Shown here piece after piece: positions 1-7,970 of a DNA stretch of 64,000 nucleotides. The DNA comes from Catenovulum sediminis (lineage in GTDB: Bacteria; Pseudomonadota; Gammaproteobacteria; Enterobacterales; Alteromonadaceae). Below the pieces are notes generated by a model, which saw only the letters and a list, made by a program, of their open reading frames with translations, did no database searches and had not been told where the DNA came from. The first letter of the stretch is position 1; each line of letters opens with the position of its first letter. Location: contig NZ_CP041661.1 in the NCBI RefSeq assembly GCF_007289895.1, positions 620,001 through 684,000 of the forward strand. The letters run 5' to 3'. The translations under genes were made by a program, and so were the position numbers.

Positions 1-1
1 A

Positions 2-181
2 TTAGGAGACTTTGATGGTGACAATGATGTCGATCGCAAAGACATCTCTTATTTTGTTCGTGCATTAAGAGACCCATCACGTCACCGACCTGATTTTGAC
101 TTCAACGGTGACGGTAGAGTGCATCAAAGTGACGTTAGCCGACTGCGCACGCTGTGTACCCGCAGAAATTGCGCTGAATAG
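2..181 (+). CDS. C-terminal end of a secreted protein with dockerin-like EF-hand pair (partial)
   Basis: The reading frame is open from the window edge and stops at 179-181, giving 59 residues. It holds two calcium-loop motifs, DFDGDNDVDRKDI and DFNGDGRVHQSDV, about 28 residues apart, and ends with two cysteines in a short tail. This is the layout of dockerin-like or EF-hand tails at the end of secreted enzymes and adhesins of marine polysaccharide degraders (family knowledge). The enzyme part lies upstream of the window, so its function cannot be given. A strong hairpin follows at 203-232. Confidence 0.75.
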   Translation, partial: LGDFDGDNDVDRKDISYFVRALRDPSRHRPDFDFNGDGRVHQSDVSRLRTLCTRRNCAE

Positions 182-202
182 CTTCCCCCCTTATACACTT
201 AT

Positions 203-245
203 GTGACACATTAACACGCGTTAATGTGTCACTACTGAGTTTTTT
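203..245. terminator. Intergenic hairpin between convergent genes
   Basis: A perfect 12-bp stem, GTGACACATTAA at 203-214 and its complement at 221-232, encloses a 6-nt loop. A short T run at 240-245 follows on the plus strand. It sits between the plus-strand dockerin gene and the minus-strand propeller gene. It probably ends both transcripts, although the T run is 7 nt away from the stem. Confidence 0.6.
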
Positions 246-282
246 CAGATTCCTAAAAAACCTCAGGGCATGAAATGTATAC

Positions 283-1368
283 TTAAAGACGCTCTAACTT
301 AATCGGATACGATTGATTAGCACGCCATTGACCTACGTATAAATTTCCGTCATCATCAACACATAAACCATGGCAGTGATTAAATAAATTCCAACTGGTT
401 TTCATAGGTTGCAATTCACCATTTTGATATACGGGTTGTTCGCCACCTATATTGGCAACCACCTGATTGTTTTTATCAAAAATAGCGATAAAGCCAGAGT
501 CTTCTTCGTTTTTACCATTAATGTCAGACCAGCAAACGGGAACATAAAAATGTTCACCTTTAAATACCGGTCGTCCAACCCATGCACCTGGCACTTTAAG
601 CGTGCGGATATAATCACCGTCTAATGTAAAAAACTTGAAGGCACATTCAGCTCTCGAACTAACCATAAGCACAGGATTGTTTGGATCGCGTCTGTCTATT
701 TCAACGCCATGTGTATTCGCTAAGTTTAAATTTTCATCTTGATTATCATGTCCACCCCAATGACGAATGTAACGACCTTGCTTATCATATTGAATAAGAT
801 AATCAGAGCCATAACCGTCTGTTACGTATAAATCACCATTGTCGGCAATTGCTATATCAGTCGGTCTAAATGGCATATCTGGTGTATACGCGCCAACGGT
901 TTGTGGATGACCAATGGTAAATAAAATATCCCCCTGCATATTTACTTTGGCAATAAACCCGGCTTGCGCAACAACTTTGTTGTAGGGTGAATCCCACTCA
1001 TTGATTGAAACGCCATCCCAGTGTCGGTTCAGTTTCCAACCGCTGTCAACGACATACATAAATTCCTCATCGCCCTCTTGGACAATTTTTACCGCATGTG
1101 CACCAGGAAATTCTGTGCCAAAACTATCTAATAGCTCGCCGTCTTTACTGTAAATCAAAAAATTATTACGGGTATTGTCGGTCACCATGATAATGCGTCC
1201 TTGCGAATCGATCGCTAAATCATGACAATTTTCGACGGGGTACTGGTTTGAATCAAGTACTCCCCAATTTGCATTAAGTTTATATTTAAACTCATTTGCG
1301 CCGACGGCTTGACCGTTTTGCAGCGCGTTTTCTTTGGGGCTTAAATTATTTGTAATAGGGGCTGTCAT
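283..1368 (-). CDS. NHL-repeat six-bladed beta-propeller protein
   Basis: 361 residues from an ATG at 1368. A further in-frame ATG at 1428 is possible, but GGAG lies just before 1368 and supports the shorter start. The protein shows NHL-type blades of the form D..GRI.V.D, such as DLAIDSQGRIIMVTD, DIAIADNGDLYVTDGYG and GLCVDDDGNLYVGQW. This fold includes peptidyl-hydroxyglycine lyases and sugar lactonases. There is no clear signal peptide. It lies 103 bp downstream of a PhyH-type dioxygenase on the same strand and is probably cotranscribed with it, so it may act on the oxidised product, for example as a lactonase or lyase (inference). Confidence 0.8.
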   Translation of the reverse strand: MTAPITNNLSPKENALQNGQAVGANEFKYKLNANWGVLDSNQYPVENCHDLAIDSQGRIIMVTDNTRNNFLIYSKDGELLDSFGTEFPGAHAVKIVQEGDEEFMYVVDSGWKLNRHWDGVSINEWDSPYNKVVAQAGFIAKVNMQGDILFTIGHPQTVGAYTPDMPFRPTDIAIADNGDLYVTDGYGSDYLIQYDKQGRYIRHWGGHDNQDENLNLANTHGVEIDRRDPNNPVLMVSSRAECAFKFFTLDGDYIRTLKVPGAWVGRPVFKGEHFYVPVCWSDINGKNEEDSGFIAIFDKNNQVVANIGGEQPVYQNGELQPMKTSWNLFNHCHGLCVDDDGNLYVGQWRANQSYPIKLERL

Positions 1369-1471
1369 ATTTTGCTCCGTGACATAAACTTGTGCATGTT
1401 TAAATAGACAAGCCGCTGTTGAGTACAACTCAAAAGCGGCTATTAGTTATTTAACAAAGAGATATTCAGAT

Positions 1472-2236
1472 TTAGCTTTCTTGCCAATTTAATATGGCAT
1501 CGTCGTCAACACGCTCGAATGGGTAATAAACCGCTTCGTTTTCTTCAAATGCTTGATTACTGATTGCGTTGTACGCACATATCATTGACCAACGTGGATC
1601 TTGCGAACGGTTCTGATTTGATTTGTGCAATAAATTACAGTGGAAGAAAAGCACATCACCTGGCTCAAGCTCAACATTAATAAGCTCATGATACTTCATT
1701 GCTTCTTCAACAAATTGTAAGTCTGCACCTTTTTGATCACCGGTTTTTTGGTGATCTAAACGGCCGATATGATGCGAACCTTTTAATACCTGTAAACAGC
1801 CGTTTTCAATCGTGGCTTTGTTTATTGCAATCATGCAACTGATTGATTTGGGGTAAAGCATTAAATTATCTTTGTGCCAGTATCCAAAATCCTGATGCCA
1901 TTCCCAAGCACCGCCGACAAATGGTTCTTTCATCATGATTTTTGTGCTGGTGTGATAAGTCGGTTCACCAATTAGTTTTTCGCAAGAATCAACTAAACGT
2001 CGGCTGCGTGAAAACATGCTATATAAATCATCGCCTGTTTTTTGCCACAAACAGACTTTACTGACCGCACCGCTGCCATCTTTTTTATTCCAAGCTCTGT
2101 CATATAAAGAATCGTCATTAAATGCTTTATTTTGCAGTTTGTCGATTTCAGCAGGCGTAAAGTATCCTCGCGCGATCACATAACCATCACGATTAAAATC
2201 TGCCATTTGTTGTTCTGTTAAAGATATTGCACTCAT
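1472..2236 (-). CDS. Phytanoyl-CoA dioxygenase (PhyH) family Fe(II)/2-oxoglutarate oxygenase
   Basis: 254 residues, a usual length for the family. The iron triad can be read as H and D in WHQDFGYWH (about residue 114) and the distal H in FFHCNLLHKS (about residue 198), followed by an Arg-containing stretch NQNRS that would bind 2-oxoglutarate. Family members hydroxylate small molecules with O2 and 2-oxoglutarate; the substrate is unknown here. A palindromic operator-like site at 2271-2282 lies 35 bp before the start and is shared with the TonB receptor and the dehydratase operon. This places the enzyme in the same regulon. The propeller gene follows. Confidence 0.85.
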   Translation of the reverse strand: MSAISLTEQQMADFNRDGYVIARGYFTPAEIDKLQNKAFNDDSLYDRAWNKKDGSGAVSKVCLWQKTGDDLYSMFSRSRRLVDSCEKLIGEPTYHTSTKIMMKEPFVGGAWEWHQDFGYWHKDNLMLYPKSISCMIAINKATIENGCLQVLKGSHHIGRLDHQKTGDQKGADLQFVEEAMKYHELINVELEPGDVLFFHCNLLHKSNQNRSQDPRWSMICAYNAISNQAFEENEAVYYPFERVDDDAILNWQES

Positions 2237-2270
2237 AAAAACCTCGCATCAAAAGTTAATATAACATTTC

Positions 2271-2282
2271 ATTGTTAACAAT
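2271..2282. promoter_or_regulatory. Putative operator ATTGTTAACAAT (site 1, PhyH gene)
   Basis: Perfect 12-bp palindrome 35 bp upstream of the PhyH start codon. The same core recurs at 11743 (one mismatch), 12998 and 17596. The TTGT..ACAA shape fits binding by a dimeric GntR- or LacI-type regulator. The GntR gene at 17917 is the natural candidate (inference). Confidence 0.6.
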
Positions 2283-2315
2283 AGTGAAGCAAGAAATTAA
2301 ATAAATCAAGAAATA

Positions 2316-2348
2316 ATTTCTATATAAATACATTATTTATATAGAAAT
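2316..2348. repeat. 14-bp perfect inverted repeat upstream of the PhyH gene
   Basis: ATTTCTATATAAAT at 2316-2329 and its exact complement at 2335-2348 enclose a 5-nt loop. The repeat lies 80-112 bp upstream of the PhyH start in an AT-rich region. There is no T run, so it looks more like a binding site or cruciform than a terminator. It is not found elsewhere in the window. Confidence 0.5.
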
Positions 2349-2531
2349 AATAGAGCTATTTATTAATGTGCAGCAAAATCAGCAATTTATCGCAAAAAAA
2401 CAATTTGAAATAAAAAATATTTTATTGTTAGGGCGGGGTAATTTTGTGGTTTGAAGGTGCAGAATGACGAAAATATGAAGACATAGGGCAGAGCGCGCGA
2501 CACACCCTGCGACTAAAGACCATTAATGTTG

Positions 2532-2587
2532 TTAATAGCTTTATTAATAGCTTTATTAATAGCTTTATTAATAGCTTTATTAATAGC
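2532..2587. repeat. 12-bp tandem repeat at the 3' end of the IclR gene
   Basis: Four full copies of TTAATAGCTTTA (2532-2579) plus a partial copy (2580-2587). The partial copy contains the IclR stop codon and its last sense codon. The rest of the 2237-2579 gap holds the operator at 2271 and the inverted repeat at 2316. I see no gene in it. Confidence 0.9.
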
Positions 2588-3368
2588 CGAGTTGCTCGGT
2601 TATTTTTGTTGCTGTCGCCACTAGTTGTATGCGCATTTCATCGCGCGATAATTTTTTCCCGGTTTGGCTATTTAAACTAGACACAGCAAGCGCTGCAACG
2701 ACTTTGCCTTCGGGATGACCAATCAGTACCGCTAAATCACAAACCCCTTCTGTCATTTCACTTTCTGCTTCGTAAAAGCCTTGTTCGCGAATGCTGACTA
2801 AAAGATCATAAATAGCCTGTTGATTGCTTTTACTTTTTTTACTGAAGTTTTGATCTCGCTCTAAAATCATATCCCGCACCGAATCGTTACTGTTAGCAAG
2901 CAATACCATCCCCGATGTCGTAGACAAAGTCGGAAACAATGACCCTTCAGCAATATTTATTGAAACCGGAACTTGGCTGCGAGCCTGAACAACCACCATG
3001 GTTTGACTTTGATAAAGCATACTTAAATGGCAGGACTGGCCAATTTTAACCGCCAGATCTTCCATATGAGGCAATGCACATTGACGCACCTGATCGATTG
3101 GCGAAATAGAACGCGATAAATTGTACAGTTTAAGCGACAAACGATAGCGACCTGATAGATCATCCCGTATTAAATAACCACGAGACTCTAAACCCACCAA
3201 TACACGATAAATTTCATTAGGCCCCCGGCCTAAGCCCTGAGCAATTTCTGTTTGCGTACGGGGGAGTTCCTGACTGACTAGATACTCTAAAATATCCAAC
3301 CCTTTTTCTAAAGCAGGAACTGCGTATTTGTTGGTTTTGCTACTTGTCGCTTGCGTTTTGTTTTCCAA
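2580..3368 (-). CDS. IclR-family transcriptional regulator
   Basis: 262 residues. An N-terminal winged helix-turn-helix spans about residues 15-80 (ALEKGLDILEYL, then QTEIAQGLGRGPNEIYRVL). A C-terminal IclR effector domain spans about 90-260 and includes the typical GVCDLAVLIGHPEGKVVAALAVSS segment. IclR proteins commonly control sugar-acid and aromatic catabolism and respond to small carboxylates. The gene lies 46 bp after sapC on the same strand, so it is probably the last gene of the halogenase-sapC unit. The stop codon overlaps the 12-bp tandem repeat, so copy-number changes there could alter the C-terminus or the 3' UTR. Confidence 0.9.
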   Translation of the reverse strand: MENKTQATSSKTNKYAVPALEKGLDILEYLVSQELPRTQTEIAQGLGRGPNEIYRVLVGLESRGYLIRDDLSGRYRLSLKLYNLSRSISPIDQVRQCALPHMEDLAVKIGQSCHLSMLYQSQTMVVVQARSQVPVSINIAEGSLFPTLSTTSGMVLLANSNDSVRDMILERDQNFSKKSKSNQQAIYDLLVSIREQGFYEAESEMTEGVCDLAVLIGHPEGKVVAALAVSSLNSQTGKKLSRDEMRIQLVATATKITEQLGY

Positions 3369-3414
3369 TGACTTGCTCTGTATTGCTATAGATTCGTCTA
3401 TGATAACGTCTTAT

Positions 3415-4125
3415 TTATAATTCAGCTTCCCAATTAATTAATTTTTGTAAGTGGGCACCTGAACTTAAAATTAAATGGCAGACTTCTAAGATACCATTTT
3501 TATGACATTCTTCTAAATTAGCGCCAGTTAACGCAGCTAAAGCTTTGGTATCAATAGCATATAATCCATTTACTCTGGATTTTCGTCCATCTTTTAATTC
3601 AATATCCAAATTCACGCTGTGTATCAAATCGTATTCAGCTGCTTTATTTAAAATAGCCTCAGTGCGTTGAGTGCCAGCCATGAGCTGTGAAAAGCTTTTC
3701 TGAATTCTTAACAAATAATCTGATGTTTCACCTTCTTCAGTAAACAAACGCTCTCCTTGTGTTTCATTTACAAGGTCGCTATTAACATCTATTGCGATTT
3801 TTCCTGAGCTTAAATTATTTTCCTCGACCATAGCTTGAAATGGTCTACGTAAAATATCTAACGGTAAATAAGTAGATCGCCATTGCCCTTGAGATATAAA
3901 CAGGTTTTGGCCTGAATCAAAGCCCAATAATGCAGTTAACTGAAACTTTCCTGTGGTTGGGTTTTTGCTTATAAATATTGGATATTCATGAATCAAGGTG
4001 CTCAATTCGTTTACTACCACAAACGATGCATTCACTTTAAACTCGGCAACATCTACTTTTTTAGTATCAACTTTAAGCGATTTATGCCTTACTTTATCTA
4101 ATAATTCTACATTTGGTTGGTTCAT
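3415..4125 (-). CDS. SapC-family protein
   Basis: 236 residues from the ATG at 4125. An in-frame ATG at 4137 is less likely because its own sequence, ATGAGG, provides the ribosome site for 4125. The sequence has the SapC-family pattern: an N-terminal strand region ending HEYPIFISKN, then GKFQLTALLGFDSGQNLF, then the QWRSTYLPLDILRRPF block. It has no membrane segments, so the family name (after a peptide transporter permease) is misleading. In Alteromonadales and Caulobacterales this family is encoded beside tryptophan halogenases and TonB receptors, as here. Its biochemical role is not known. Confidence 0.8.
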   Translation of the reverse strand: MNQPNVELLDKVRHKSLKVDTKKVDVAEFKVNASFVVVNELSTLIHEYPIFISKNPTTGKFQLTALLGFDSGQNLFISQGQWRSTYLPLDILRRPFQAMVEENNLSSGKIAIDVNSDLVNETQGERLFTEEGETSDYLLRIQKSFSQLMAGTQRTEAILNKAAEYDLIHSVNLDIELKDGRKSRVNGLYAIDTKALAALTGANLEECHKNGILEVCHLILSSGAHLQKLINWEAEL

Positions 4126-4140
4126 ATTTTTCCTCATTTG

Positions 4141-5693
4141 CTAGACCTTAGAAAGGCCATGCTGTGTTATTTGGTTAATCAAAGCTCTGTGATCCGGTAA
4201 ACTTCCCAGCATATTGCGAGTCGCTATTTGATTTTGTTTAATTTGCTCTTCTACAAACGCAATTTCAGCCCCCGACAGTGAGTAAACAGGTTCTGTTTTG
4301 TAACCACTACCATAAAGCACAAACTGGAAACTGGCTGCCTGAAATAACTCACCGGTCGGTTCAAAATCGCTGACGTTTGGCACTTGATGTTTCCACAGCT
4401 CCAATAAATCTAATAGTCTGTCTGGAATGCTCTGAGTTAATCGATTGTCGCGCCAAAATGCGGTGTTTCTGTCACTCAAAACATAGTGTAATTTCAAGAA
4501 ATCAATAGCCCGCCCCAGCGATAATGAAATGTTCGATTAAATCGTTGTTGCGCAATGTGCATTACGCCATGTGTCGGGGGTAACTGGTCAGCGATCATCA
4601 TTGCCGATAGTTCAACTAAGACTAATGCTGAAGCTTCTAGCGGTTCTAAAAAACCTGCGGATAAACCTACTGCCACACAGTTTTTGTGCCAAAACTTTTC
4701 ACGATGACCTGCCTCAAAATTGATTTTTCTTATCTCTAGACTTTTATCATCACCGCCTGTTTCTTGAATATACTTTAATAACTTATCTTGAGCTGAAGTT
4801 AAATCGGTATATTTACTGGAAAATACGTGTCCAACACCTCTTCTTGAGGGTAATCCAATGTCCCAAATCCAACCTGCTTCTTGCGCCGTAGATTGGGTAT
4901 AAGGTTTGATTGCATGATTCGCTGTAGGGTATTGAACTTGTGTTGCAAGGGCGGTATCAGCAAACAATAAATGTTTGACCGACTTAAATTTAACCCCTAA
5001 AGTTTGCCCCAATAGCAGTGATTGAAAGCCAGTGCAATCTACAAATAAATCTCCGCTCAGTTCTCCTTTTTCAGATAACACGACCGACTGAATGTCGCCG
5101 CTCACACTCAAGTTCACATCAGTGACTTCAGACAAAACATGCTGCACACCAAGCTTGTTTACGCAATGCTTTTGTAAAAAGCCGGCAAATTTACCCGCAT
5201 TCAAGTGGTAGCCATAATTAGCTGCTTTTGCATATTCGGCATGCGTAATCGCTTTAGGTGCGATATTGTGTTCACACAACTGCTCTTGTGTAGTAAATAA
5301 CTGACTCAATGAGCCTTGGTTAGTATTGTGTATCCAATACTCAGGTAATAAACCCTCAAGTGAACCAATCGGCACTTCAAACGGGTGATAATAATAATTT
5401 TGCTGCTTGTCGCTTCCCCAGTTCACAAACTTAGAACCTTGTTTAAACGACACATCACACTCACGAATAAATTCAGTTTCTGAGATCCCCATGCTGCTGA
5501 GCGTTGAGGGCATTGTAGGCCAAGTTCCTTCGCCTACACCAACCGTTGGAATATTAGGTGACTCACAAAGGGTAATGGTTAATTCTTTTTGTAGAACTCG
5601 GGTTCTTAAACGAGATGCTAAGATGCCTGCAGTCAACCACCCTGCAGTTCCCCCCCCGATGATAACGATGCTTTTAACTTCTCTACGTGACAT
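4141..5693 (-). pseudogene. Tryptophan halogenase-family flavoprotein split by a one-base frameshift
   Basis: Two minus-strand frames, 4494-5693 (399 aa) and 4141-4497 (118 aa), make up one family-length protein of about 515 residues. The first has the FAD motif IIGGGTAGWLTAG, the GVGEGTWPT strand, FKQGSKFVNW with the family's conserved Lys, and a GWIWDIGLPSR motif like the halogenase WxWxIP. It runs out of frame after FHYRW. The second resumes in the family C-terminal part, FLKLHYVLSDRNTAFWRDN. One extra G in the G run near 4513-4516 would restore RWGRAIDFLKLHY. This is either a true frameshift or a sequencing undercall. Family members linked to SapC and TonB receptors have unproven substrates. 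Confidence 0.8.
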
Positions 5694-5765
5694 GTGCAGC
5701 TTAGCCCACTTACTTATTTTCGTTAACTTTAAACTATTTTATTAATACTAGCTTATTGTAAAGCA

Positions 5766-5795
5766 AAAAGCTTCAATCCGAGGATTGAAGCTTTT
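5766..5795 (-). terminator. Terminator after the surface lipoprotein gene
   Basis: A 13-bp stem, AAAAGCTTCAATC (5766-5778) and its complement (5783-5795), with a 4-nt CGAG loop. The flanking A and T runs make it work in either direction. It lies between the lipoprotein stop (5832) and the halogenase start (5693) and so separates the TonB-receptor/lipoprotein unit from the halogenase/sapC unit. Confidence 0.85.
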
Positions 5796-5831
5796 ATTTT
5801 TTAACGTTTAATTGCTTGAAACTACAATGAA

Positions 5832-7916
5832 TTATGGAATAGCGTATAAAGTCACGTTGTCGATGATGTAAGTAGTGTCAGCTCTTTTTAACAGAATACG
5901 CACAAATACATCTTCGTTTTCCCAGTCTGGAGTTCCTGAAGCCGCATCTGTATTTAATACAACTTTAACCGCTTCATTGACCGTATTGCTCCAAATTTCA
6001 CCAAACGCGAGTACGTTACCATTTGCCGTTTCAAGTCGTACATCAAAGCCACTTGCTGCGTCTGCAGGTGCATTAGTCGCGTGAATATCAAGCTGAACGA
6101 CGTAGCGACCAGACGTTTTTACTGCACCAGCCTGTACAGGCAAAATGATATCTGCTGAATAGCCGGATTTACCGGTTGTATCGACAGATACAGAGTAAAT
6201 ACCTGTTCTTTCTGACGCTGTTGCGTCTGTGATAAGGATATTACCTTCACCGTTGGTTTGTGGTAACTCGCCTGATTCAAATGTCCCCGCACCACTGACT
6301 AATACATTATTGTCAAACGGGTGGATATCCGTAATATCAACAATTCTCAAATCATCAACATACGCATTGGTTGTTGAACAGCAACTAGACGGGCCGTTAA
6401 ATGCCTGAAATGCTGCTTTTGGCACAATTGGAAAGCCCCAAGAAAAGGTGTTGAAGATTTTTGCACCTTCATTCCACTGCGTTGAATCTACAACCCAAGG
6501 TCTGAAACCACCGTCCCACCATGCTCTTCCAACATCACCTTCACCATAGGCATTAAAGTGTACAAAATTGGCTGTAACCGGATCTGCGGTTTTAAACCAA
6601 CCGGCGTAGTAATACATTCTATCAACTTCAGCAGTCCAGTTTAATGCGATACCTACGCCTTTTTCGAGTAAAACAGAATTAGATCCGCTTCTCGCTTCTG
6701 CAGTTGTCACCTGAGGTAACTCTGGTCCTTCCCAACCGAATTTTGCCCAACCAGAAGAAGCAGGTAAGTCACCTGTAGCGACGCCTTCAAAACCATCAGA
6801 AGCCCCGTTTTGCGCAATGATATTTGACTCTACACCTTTGACCGTTATTGTTAATGAGCGTTCGCCGTCTGATACATTACCTTGGTCATCAGCTACTTTA
6901 TATGTAAACTCAAACGTTTTTGTTTTACCCGCTTCGATTTCGGTTAAAAATGCGGTCGGTATAAACTTAAGGTTGGTACCATCCAACATTGCACCAAACA
7001 TTAAATCGCTTGAGCCATTTACTTTAACATCACTCACAATGATGTTATCACCTTCACGGTCAACAGTGCCTTCAACTAAATCGTATACTTTTGCGTTTGC
7101 AGTTTCGTTAACTTCATCCGTTAAGAAATATTCTGCAAATAATGGCGCTCCAGGTACATCTTTAACACCTAAGATGTTGACTTCTAAATCACGATCAATC
7201 GTAAATCTGTGATCGCTTATTTGATAAGTAAATTTAAGCGTAACTTTTTCGCCATCGTCGATTTGACTTTTGACTGACGCTATATCTAACGATAATTGAT
7301 TATCTTCAAGTGTAAATGGGATGGTAAACTTGTTGCTGGCATCAGCAACTACGTTGCTCGCAACTAAAGTTTCACCGTCTTGGTCACTAACACCCGTCAT
7401 TAAATTTACCGAACCGCTAGCTGCATCACGCGTATAGTTACCAACTAGTTTGCCTTCCGCTTCTGGCGCAAAGTCTTCACCGGTAACATTAATTGTTAAA
7501 GTACGTGCTACACTTGCAAAACCATCTGAGATTTCATAGTTGTAGATGACAGTTTTCGTTTCACCTGTATCTAACATATCGCGTAAAATCTCAGTATCAA
7601 CTTCTACCCATACGCCATTGTTACGAAAACCGTCTAACTCTTCAGTATTGGTTGTCATATTAACAACTTGCATATTATCGCCGTCTTTATCAACAGCTAA
7701 ACCATTTGAGCCTCTAGCTTTACCATCAATAGTACCCATTAGGTATACGTTTGTGGCTGCATCTTTTTCATGCAAGTTAATAACAATGTCTCCACCGTGC
7801 TCTGGCGCAGTATTTCCTTCTGCGGTTTTTTCAGTTGGTTTAAAATCTTCTTCTGAACAACCCGACAATGCCGTTAGCATTGCCGCAACAAGCATAGTTT
7901 TATTAAATAATTTCAT
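5832..7916 (-). CDS. Surface lipoprotein with cadherin-like repeats and carbohydrate-binding-like modules
   Basis: 694 residues. A lipoprotein signal ends in LTALSGC, with the Cys at about residue 20. Residues about 40-370 contain three beta-sandwich repeats of the bacterial cadherin/VCBS kind (segments such as VIYNYEISDGFASVARTLTI and FEFTYKVADDQGNVSDGERS). Two galactose-binding-like modules follow: one from about 375 to 530, rich in Trp and with a CC pair, and one from about 545 to 694 starting FESGELPQ. The gene lies 54 bp after the TonB receptor. It is probably the receptor's surface glycan-binding partner, in the role of SusD-like or SGBP proteins although it is not homologous to SusD (inference). 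Confidence 0.7.
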   Translation of the reverse strand: MKLFNKTMLVAAMLTALSGCSEEDFKPTEKTAEGNTAPEHGGDIVINLHEKDAATNVYLMGTIDGKARGSNGLAVDKDGDNMQVVNMTTNTEELDGFRNNGVWVEVDTEILRDMLDTGETKTVIYNYEISDGFASVARTLTINVTGEDFAPEAEGKLVGNYTRDAASGSVNLMTGVSDQDGETLVASNVVADASNKFTIPFTLEDNQLSLDIASVKSQIDDGEKVTLKFTYQISDHRFTIDRDLEVNILGVKDVPGAPLFAEYFLTDEVNETANAKVYDLVEGTVDREGDNIIVSDVKVNGSSDLMFGAMLDGTNLKFIPTAFLTEIEAGKTKTFEFTYKVADDQGNVSDGERSLTITVKGVESNIIAQNGASDGFEGVATGDLPASSGWAKFGWEGPELPQVTTAEARSGSNSVLLEKGVGIALNWTAEVDRMYYYAGWFKTADPVTANFVHFNAYGEGDVGRAWWDGGFRPWVVDSTQWNEGAKIFNTFSWGFPIVPKAAFQAFNGPSSCCSTTNAYVDDLRIVDITDIHPFDNNVLVSGAGTFESGELPQTNGEGNILITDATASERTGIYSVSVDTTGKSGYSADIILPVQAGAVKTSGRYVVQLDIHATNAPADAASGFDVRLETANGNVLAFGEIWSNTVNEAVKVVLNTDAASGTPDWENEDVFVRILLKRADTTYIIDNVTLYAIP

Positions 7917-7970
7917 AACTTTTCACCATTCTTTTATCAATGAGGCACTTAGTGCCTCACTTCAACTAAT

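Noticed and set aside
2532-2587. Possible CRISPR array
   Set aside because: Units are 12 bp, directly adjacent and without spacers; it is a simple tandem repeat.
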